From: Alphaproteobacteria bacterium
Lineage (GTDB): Bacteria; Pseudomonadota; Alphaproteobacteria; UBA8366
Length of the DNA stretch: 64,000 nucleotides
Assembly (NCBI GenBank): GCA_028281325.1
Contig: JANQKC010000027.1
Span: 244,885-308,884 of the forward strand
Direction: 5' to 3'
In this document: positions 59,824-64,000 of the stretch, one piece after another
Numbering within the stretch: the stretch's first letter is position 1
Layout of the letters: every line of letters begins with the position of its first letter
Notes under the pieces: model-generated
Database searches by the model: none
What the model saw: only the letters and a program-made list of their open reading frames with translations
What the model was told of the DNA's origin: nothing
Made by a program: the position numbers and the translations under genes

Positions 59824-60612
59824 GTGAGCATCATGGACTACGAAACGATCCTGTACGAAGAAGACGGCCCGGTGGCCACGATCACGCTGAACCGGCCCTA
59901 CGACGGCAACATGTTCAATCCGACGATGTGTTTCGAGGTGCGGGATTGCATCGACAAGAACCGGCGGGAATCGCGCACCCGGGTGATCATCCTGACCGGC
60001 GCGGGCGACCGCTTCTTCTGTATCGGCGGCCGCAAGGAAGACATGGAGGACAGCCTGACCTATTCCGGCGTCATTCCGGTCCTCGACATGTATGAAAGCA
60101 TCGAGCGGTCGCAGAAGCCGGTGATCGCCAGCGTCAACGGCTATGCGGTCGGCGGCGGCAACGTGCTGCAGGTCGTATGCGACCTGACCATCGCCGCGGA
60201 AAGCGCGATCTTCCGTCAGGTCGGCCCGTCGATGGGCAGCTTCGACGCCGGCGTCGGCACCTGGTATCTCGAAGACCAGATCGGCAAGAAGCGCGCCAAG
60301 GAGATGTGGTACTGCAACGACAAATACACCGCCGAGGAAGCCCTCGCGATGGGTCTGATCAACCGCGTCGTGCCCGACGACAAGCTGAAGGAGGAGACCA
60401 AGGCCTGGGCGCTGCATATCGCCGACCGGGGATCGGTGGCGCTGGCCGCGATCAAGCATTCCTTCAGCGTGCGGACGACCGGGGTCAACGGGCTGGGCCG
60501 CATGGCGCATGATCTGCTGCTGCGCCAGTATCTCGATTCCGAAGAATCTAAGGAGTTGAGCGAATCCTTCGGCGAACGGCGCAAACCGGATTCGAAGAAG
60601 TTCGGGCACTGA
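59824..60612 (+). CDS. MenB/BadI-like crotonase (possible 2-ketocyclohexanecarboxyl-CoA hydrolase)
   Basis: Crotonase of 262 residues with the special MenB/BadI blocks: VGGGNVLQVVCDLTIAAESA, FRQVGPSMGSFDAGVGTWYL (the Asp of SFDAG is shared by both enzymes), then KRAKEMWYCNDKYTAEEALA and GERRKPDSKKF. MenB makes dihydroxynaphthoyl-CoA; BadI opens the ring of 2-ketocyclohexanecarboxyl-CoA. No other menaquinone genes are near, while an acyl-CoA ligase, a hydratase and an SDR follow in one operon, so BadI-like ring hydrolysis is more likely. The GTG start at 59824 and ATG at 59833 are both possible. Confidence 0.75.
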   Translation: MSIMDYETILYEEDGPVATITLNRPYDGNMFNPTMCFEVRDCIDKNRRESRTRVIILTGAGDRFFCIGGRKEDMEDSLTYSGVIPVLDMYESIERSQKPVIASVNGYAVGGGNVLQVVCDLTIAAESAIFRQVGPSMGSFDAGVGTWYLEDQIGKKRAKEMWYCNDKYTAEEALAMGLINRVVPDDKLKEETKAWALHIADRGSVALAAIKHSFSVRTTGVNGLGRMAHDLLLRQYLDSEESKELSESFGERRKPDSKKFGH

Positions 60613-60623
60613 GGGACGATCCC

Positions 60624-62276
60624 GTGGCGAACCGGACCCTGACGCTGCACGATCCCGCCACGGCCCGGCAGTATTACGATGCCGGGATGTGGCAGGCGGA
60701 CACGCTGTATTCGCTGCTCAGCGCCCACGCGCGGGATCGCCCGGACGGGAATGCGGTTCGGGACAGCGGGCGGCGTCTCACGTGGTGGCAGCTCAAGGAC
60801 TGGACCGATTCCATGGCGGCGGTCCTGCACGAAAGCGGACTGGTCAAGGGCCAGCGTGTCTCGCTCTGGCAGCCGAACCGGGTGGAAGCGGTCGTCACGA
60901 TGCTCGCCTGCGCGCGCAACGGCTATATCTGCAATCCGTCGCTGCACCTGAACTACGCCGGGGACGAGATCGTCACCCTGCTGGACACGATCCGGGCGTC
61001 CGCACTGGTCGTCGAGGAAGGCTACGGCGCGGCCACGCCCGCGGTGCTGAAGGAGATCGAAGGACTATCCTCGATGAAGCGGGTCTTCCGGCTCCCGGCG
61101 GGGCGGACAAGCGGCAACGACTTTCCCGAGATCATGGATTACGGACGCGAAAGACCGGACCCGGATCCAAACTCAGATAAGCCCTTCTATCTGGCCTTCA
61201 CGTCGGGGACGACAGGCACGCCCAAGGGCGTGCTCCATTCGGACAACACGCTGCTCGCCAATGCGCGCGACATGGTGCGGGACTGGAACCACGACAAGGA
61301 CACGGTGATCCTGACGCTGAGCCCGCTGAGCCATCACATCGCGTGGGTGGCGGCGTCCGAGATCATGGTCTGCGGCGGGGAGATGGTGCTGAACGATCCG
61401 CCGGACGGCATGAAACCACTCGACTGGATCGTCGAGACCGGGGCGACCTATGTCATGGGCGTGCCGACCCATGGCATGGATATCCTGGCGGATCAGAAAG
61501 CGCGCGGCCTGGACCGGCTCGGCAAGGTGAAAACGTTTTACATGGCGGGCGCGCCGATCCCGCCGGTCACCGCCGAGGCCTTCCTGAACCAAGGCATCAA
61601 GCCACAGAACGTCTACGGCATGACGGAAAACTCGTCGCATCAATACACCTATCCCGACGATGATCCGGCCACGATCTGTGAGACCTGCGGCCGCGGCGGA
61701 CGGAGCTACGAGGTCAGACTGTTCGACCAGGACAACCGCGACGAGGAAGTCCCTGTCGGCGAGGTGGGTCAGATCGGCGGCAAGGGCGCATGCCTGATGC
61801 TAGGCTATTTCGACAACCAAACCGCGACCGAGGACTCGTTCAACCGCGACGGCTGGTTCCTGTCCGGCGACCTGGGCCGGCTGGACGAGCATGGCAACCT
61901 CGCCATCGTCGGGCGGTTGAAGGACATCATCATCCGCGGCGGCCACAATATCCATCCGGCACGGATCGAAGACCTGGCGATAAAGCATCCGAATATCGAG
62001 AAGGCCGCCGCCTTCGCCGTCCCGGACGAGCGGCTCGGCGAAAAGGTCGGACTGGCGGTCATGCCCGTAGAGTCGCCTGTCCCGTTGGGCGACGAAGTCC
62101 TCGATCACCTGCACACCGCCGGGCTGTCGAAATACGACATGCCGGAATACTTCATCGTCATGGAGGATTTTCCCCTGACGGCGAGCGGCAAGATCCTGAA
62201 ACGCGAACTGGCGGAGTGGGCGCGCAGTGGCAAGATCAAACCCGATCCGGTCCGCTTCACCGACCCCGACGCCTGA
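60624..62276 (+). CDS. Acyl-CoA ligase (AMP-dependent), possibly cyclohexanecarboxylate-type
   Basis: ANL-superfamily ligase of 550 residues: FTSGTTGTPKGVLHSDNTLL, SPLSHHIAWVAASEIMVCGG, VYGMTENSSHQYTYP, GWFLSGDLGRLDEHGNL, RLKDIIIRGGHNIHPARIED, and the catalytic Lys in LTASGKILKRELAEW. The GTG at 60624 follows GAGGGA. Length and blocks resemble cyclohexanecarboxylate-CoA ligase (AliA), but related ligases for medium-chain and aromatic acids look alike. It lies 11 bases after the BadI-like gene. Confidence 0.85.
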   Translation: MANRTLTLHDPATARQYYDAGMWQADTLYSLLSAHARDRPDGNAVRDSGRRLTWWQLKDWTDSMAAVLHESGLVKGQRVSLWQPNRVEAVVTMLACARNGYICNPSLHLNYAGDEIVTLLDTIRASALVVEEGYGAATPAVLKEIEGLSSMKRVFRLPAGRTSGNDFPEIMDYGRERPDPDPNSDKPFYLAFTSGTTGTPKGVLHSDNTLLANARDMVRDWNHDKDTVILTLSPLSHHIAWVAASEIMVCGGEMVLNDPPDGMKPLDWIVETGATYVMGVPTHGMDILADQKARGLDRLGKVKTFYMAGAPIPPVTAEAFLNQGIKPQNVYGMTENSSHQYTYPDDDPATICETCGRGGRSYEVRLFDQDNRDEEVPVGEVGQIGGKGACLMLGYFDNQTATEDSFNRDGWFLSGDLGRLDEHGNLAIVGRLKDIIIRGGHNIHPARIEDLAIKHPNIEKAAAFAVPDERLGEKVGLAVMPVESPVPLGDEVLDHLHTAGLSKYDMPEYFIVMEDFPLTASGKILKRELAEWARSGKIKPDPVRFTDPDA

Positions 62277-62287
62277 GAGGAAAATAC

Positions 62288-63055
62288 ATGTCTATCGAAC
62301 TGAGCCGCCGGGACGAATTCGCCGTCATCACGCTATCGCGCCCCGAAGCGTTGAACGCGCTGAACGTCCAGATGATCAAAGATATCGGCAAGGCGATCCA
62401 CGAGGCCGGCGCTTCCGATGCGCGCGCGGTCATCTTCACCGGCACGGGTGATAAGGCGTTTTGCGCCGGTGCGGATATCAAGGAGTTGCTCGGCCGCTCC
62501 CTAATCGAAGCCAAGCATGGCGCGGAACTCGGCCAATGGACATTCGCCGAATTGGACCGGATGCCGATGCCGTCGATCGCGGCGATCAACGGCTATGCTT
62601 TCGGCGGCGGATTGGAACTCGCCCTCGCCTGCACTTTCCGCGTGGCCAGCAGCAACGCCAAGATGGGGCTGCCGGAAATCAAGCTCGGCGCGATCCCCGG
62701 CTTCGGCGGCACGCAGCGTCTGCCACGCGTGGTCGGCGAGAGCCGGGCGCTCGACATGATCATGACCGGCCGCACCGTGGACGCCACCGAGGCCGAGCGG
62801 ATCGGGCTGGTCAACCGGATCGCCGACGGCGACACGCTGGACGCCGCCATCGCCTTCGCGCGGGAGTTCACGGGCTTCAGCCTGCCGGTGCTGGGCTTCG
62901 CCCGCGAGGCCGTCACCCGCGCATCCGATAATCCGATCAATGAAGGCCTGCGGATCGAAGCCGATCTCAACACCCTGGCCTTTCAAACCGAGGACGTGGT
63001 CGAGGGCATGAACGCCTTCGTCGAGAAACGCAAAGCGGAGTTCAAGGATGCCTGA
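62288..63055 (+). CDS. Enoyl-CoA hydratase with intact catalytic Glu pair
   Basis: The 255-residue protein has FTGTGDKAFCAGADIKEL (oxyanion hole), GYAFGGGLELALACTFRVAS with the first catalytic Glu, and MGLPEIKLGAIPGFGGTQRL with the second, so it should hydrate enoyl-CoAs. In the proposed pathway it would act as BadK does on cyclohex-1-ene-carboxyl-CoA. The ATG at 62288 lies 11 bases after the ligase stop, with GAGAGGAAA upstream; the long reading from 61790 is rejected. The next gene overlaps its end by 8 bases. Confidence 0.92.
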   Translation: MSIELSRRDEFAVITLSRPEALNALNVQMIKDIGKAIHEAGASDARAVIFTGTGDKAFCAGADIKELLGRSLIEAKHGAELGQWTFAELDRMPMPSIAAINGYAFGGGLELALACTFRVASSNAKMGLPEIKLGAIPGFGGTQRLPRVVGESRALDMIMTGRTVDATEAERIGLVNRIADGDTLDAAIAFAREFTGFSLPVLGFAREAVTRASDNPINEGLRIEADLNTLAFQTEDVVEGMNAFVEKRKAEFKDA

Positions 63056-63776
63056 AGGCGCCATCGCCGTTACCGGATCGAGCCGCGGCATCGGCGCGGC
63101 CATCGCCCGTGAACTTGCCGCCCGCGGATTGACCGTCGGGTGCCTGTCGCGCGGCGGCGGCCTGCCCGACGGCGCGGACGCGTCGGAGAAATTCATCACG
63201 GCGCAATGCGACGTCACCGACGAAGCCAGCATCCGCGACGCCCTCGCCGCCGTGGCGGAGAAAGCGGGCGGCCTTGCGGGCGTGGTCAACAACGCGGGGA
63301 TTCACCGGGAAACCCGGAGCCGCGACCTCACGACCGACGATTACGCGGAAATCATGGAGACCAACGCGACATCGGTGATGATCGTCAGCCGCGAGGCCTA
63401 TCCGCATTTGGAAAAACAAGGCGGCCGCATCGTCAATATCGGCTCCTTCTACGACAAGCTCGGCGTGCCCCGGACCCTCGCCTATTGCGCGTCCAAGGCG
63501 GCCGTGGCGGCGATGACCCGCTGCCTCGCCGCCGAATGGGCGAAGGCAAATATCAGCGTGGTGAATGTCGCGCCCGGCTTCATTGAGACCGACCTGAACC
63601 GGGACGCCGTGCAGAACGAGAAGTTCCAGGCCTGGATCAAGAGCCGGTCACCGGCCCGCCGCGCCGGCGATCCGAACGAGATCGCGCGGGTCGTCGCGAC
63701 ATTGTTCACCGAAGACGTGGCCTTCCTGACCGGCGAAACGATCTATGTCGACGGCGGCCAAGGGATGGCCCTGTGA
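63048..63776 (+). CDS. Short-chain dehydrogenase/reductase (FabG/BadH-like)
   Basis: Classical SDR of 242 residues: cofactor loop AVTGSSRGIGAAIA, VVNNAGIHRE, the Ser in VNIGSFYDKLG, the YxxxK pair in AYCASKAAVAA, and a final VDGGQGMAL. It overlaps the hydratase gene by 8 bases. In the proposed ring-cleavage route it would oxidise the 2-hydroxy-CoA to the 2-keto-CoA, as BadH does. A FabG-like role in another beta-oxidation path is equally possible from sequence alone. Confidence 0.9.
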   Translation: MPEGAIAVTGSSRGIGAAIARELAARGLTVGCLSRGGGLPDGADASEKFITAQCDVTDEASIRDALAAVAEKAGGLAGVVNNAGIHRETRSRDLTTDDYAEIMETNATSVMIVSREAYPHLEKQGGRIVNIGSFYDKLGVPRTLAYCASKAAVAAMTRCLAAEWAKANISVVNVAPGFIETDLNRDAVQNEKFQAWIKSRSPARRAGDPNEIARVVATLFTEDVAFLTGETIYVDGGQGMAL

Positions 63777-63812
63777 TGGCGAATGAACCAAAGAACAGCC
63801 AACGGAGCCTGA

Positions 63813-63836
63813 TGCTTCGACAAGCTCAGCATGAGG
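63813..63836 (+). repeat. Single palindromic interspersed repeat, right end
   Basis: The unit TTCGACAAGCTCAGCATGA (63816-63834) has the same core as the cluster at 54751-54934. Two more degenerate units may follow at about 63904-63923 and 63962-63984. The last 224 bases hold no supported gene. Confidence 0.75.
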
Positions 63837-64000
63837 GTGGCTTGGAACGGCATAGGCGCAAAACTAAGTCGAACGCAGCCAGACGAACATCCCGTTTACC
63901 GAACCTCATCCTTGTCTGTCGAGATTGTGTGATTGTAGGAATGTGCACAGGCGGGAGACCGTCTCATCCTGGGTCTTTTGAAGACCGTGGCTCAGCTTGG

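Noticed and set aside
59824..60612. Call of the crotonase as MenB (menaquinone synthesis)
   Set aside because: The blocks fit MenB and BadI alike, but no other men genes are near and the operon mates are CoA-ester catabolic; BadI-like is preferred but not proven.
61790..63055. Long reading of the enoyl-CoA hydratase starting inside the ligase gene
   Set aside because: The first 166 codons overlap the ligase in another frame; the ATG at 62288 with a purine-rich ribosome site starts the crotonase fold.
1..64000. tRNA, rRNA, prophage, toxin-antitoxin or insertion sequence
   Set aside because: I looked in the gaps and at unusual frames and found none; a covariance-model scan would be needed to exclude small RNAs.

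Overview
The window is GC-rich, densely packed bacterial DNA from an alphaproteobacterium, most likely of the order Rhodospirillales. The evidence is a near-textbook CtrA with a ChpT phosphotransferase, an alphaproteobacterial flagellar regulator FlbD, a very long hybrid CheA, and catabolic and peptide-uptake genes typical of that group. The assignment is an inference from gene content; no 16S rRNA or other marker is present. No tRNA, rRNA, CRISPR array, insertion sequence or prophage was seen.

Bases 1-12.3 k hold a flagellar block: fliG (cut by the window edge), fliH, fliN, a motA-type stator gene, flbD, flhA, flhF, flhG, a fliK-like gene and a small gene that looks like a degenerate QueF-type T-fold protein, all on the + strand. 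Convergent to these are fliJ and fliI. From 12.4 to 19.3 k, ctrA is followed by cheR, cheB, cheY, the hybrid cheA and chpT on the opposite strand, so motility, chemotaxis and cell-cycle phosphorelay genes sit together.

From 19.4 to 27.1 k lie a DUF364 protein, a LysR regulator divergent from a 54-residue basic protein, and an overlapping fdhD / diguanylate cyclase / mobA operon for molybdoenzyme maturation. An MFS transporter, a SnoaL-like protein, a secreted protein of unknown role and NAD kinase follow. From 27.1 to 37.3 k lies a dipeptide-type ABC transporter operon that ends in an N-formylglutamate amidohydrolase-like gene. Beside it are a threonine-synthase-like enzyme, ArgE and an AstE/aspartoacylase-like deacylase, which suggests uptake and deacylation of peptides or acyl-amino acids.

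From 37.3 to 48 k are single genes and pairs: an acyl-CoA ligase, a rhomboid protease, a nitroreductase, the agmatine-to-putrescine pair aguA/aguB, a PilZ protein, alanine dehydrogenase, a three-part methyltransferase-TPR-glycosyltransferase fusion, a VOC protein and a degenerate PP2C-like protein. From 48 k to the end is a catabolic region: an SDR, a sulfatase, a crotonase, two tandem FMN-dependent alpha-hydroxy-acid dehydrogenases, a NUDIX protein, a cupin, a class III CoA-transferase, a nitronate monooxygenase-like protein, a lone crotonase C-terminal fragment, and a thiolase-like/DUF35 pair. Divergent from these is a four-gene operon (MenB/BadI-like crotonase, acyl-CoA ligase, enoyl-CoA hydratase, SDR) whose gene set recalls alicyclic-acid ring cleavage. 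Short palindromic interspersed repeats lie at 54.75-54.93 k and at the right end.

The most unusual items are the QueF-like protein in the flagellar operon, the zinc-domain diguanylate cyclase embedded between fdhD and mobA, the thiolase-like/DUF35/crotonase-fragment set, and the BadI-like operon.
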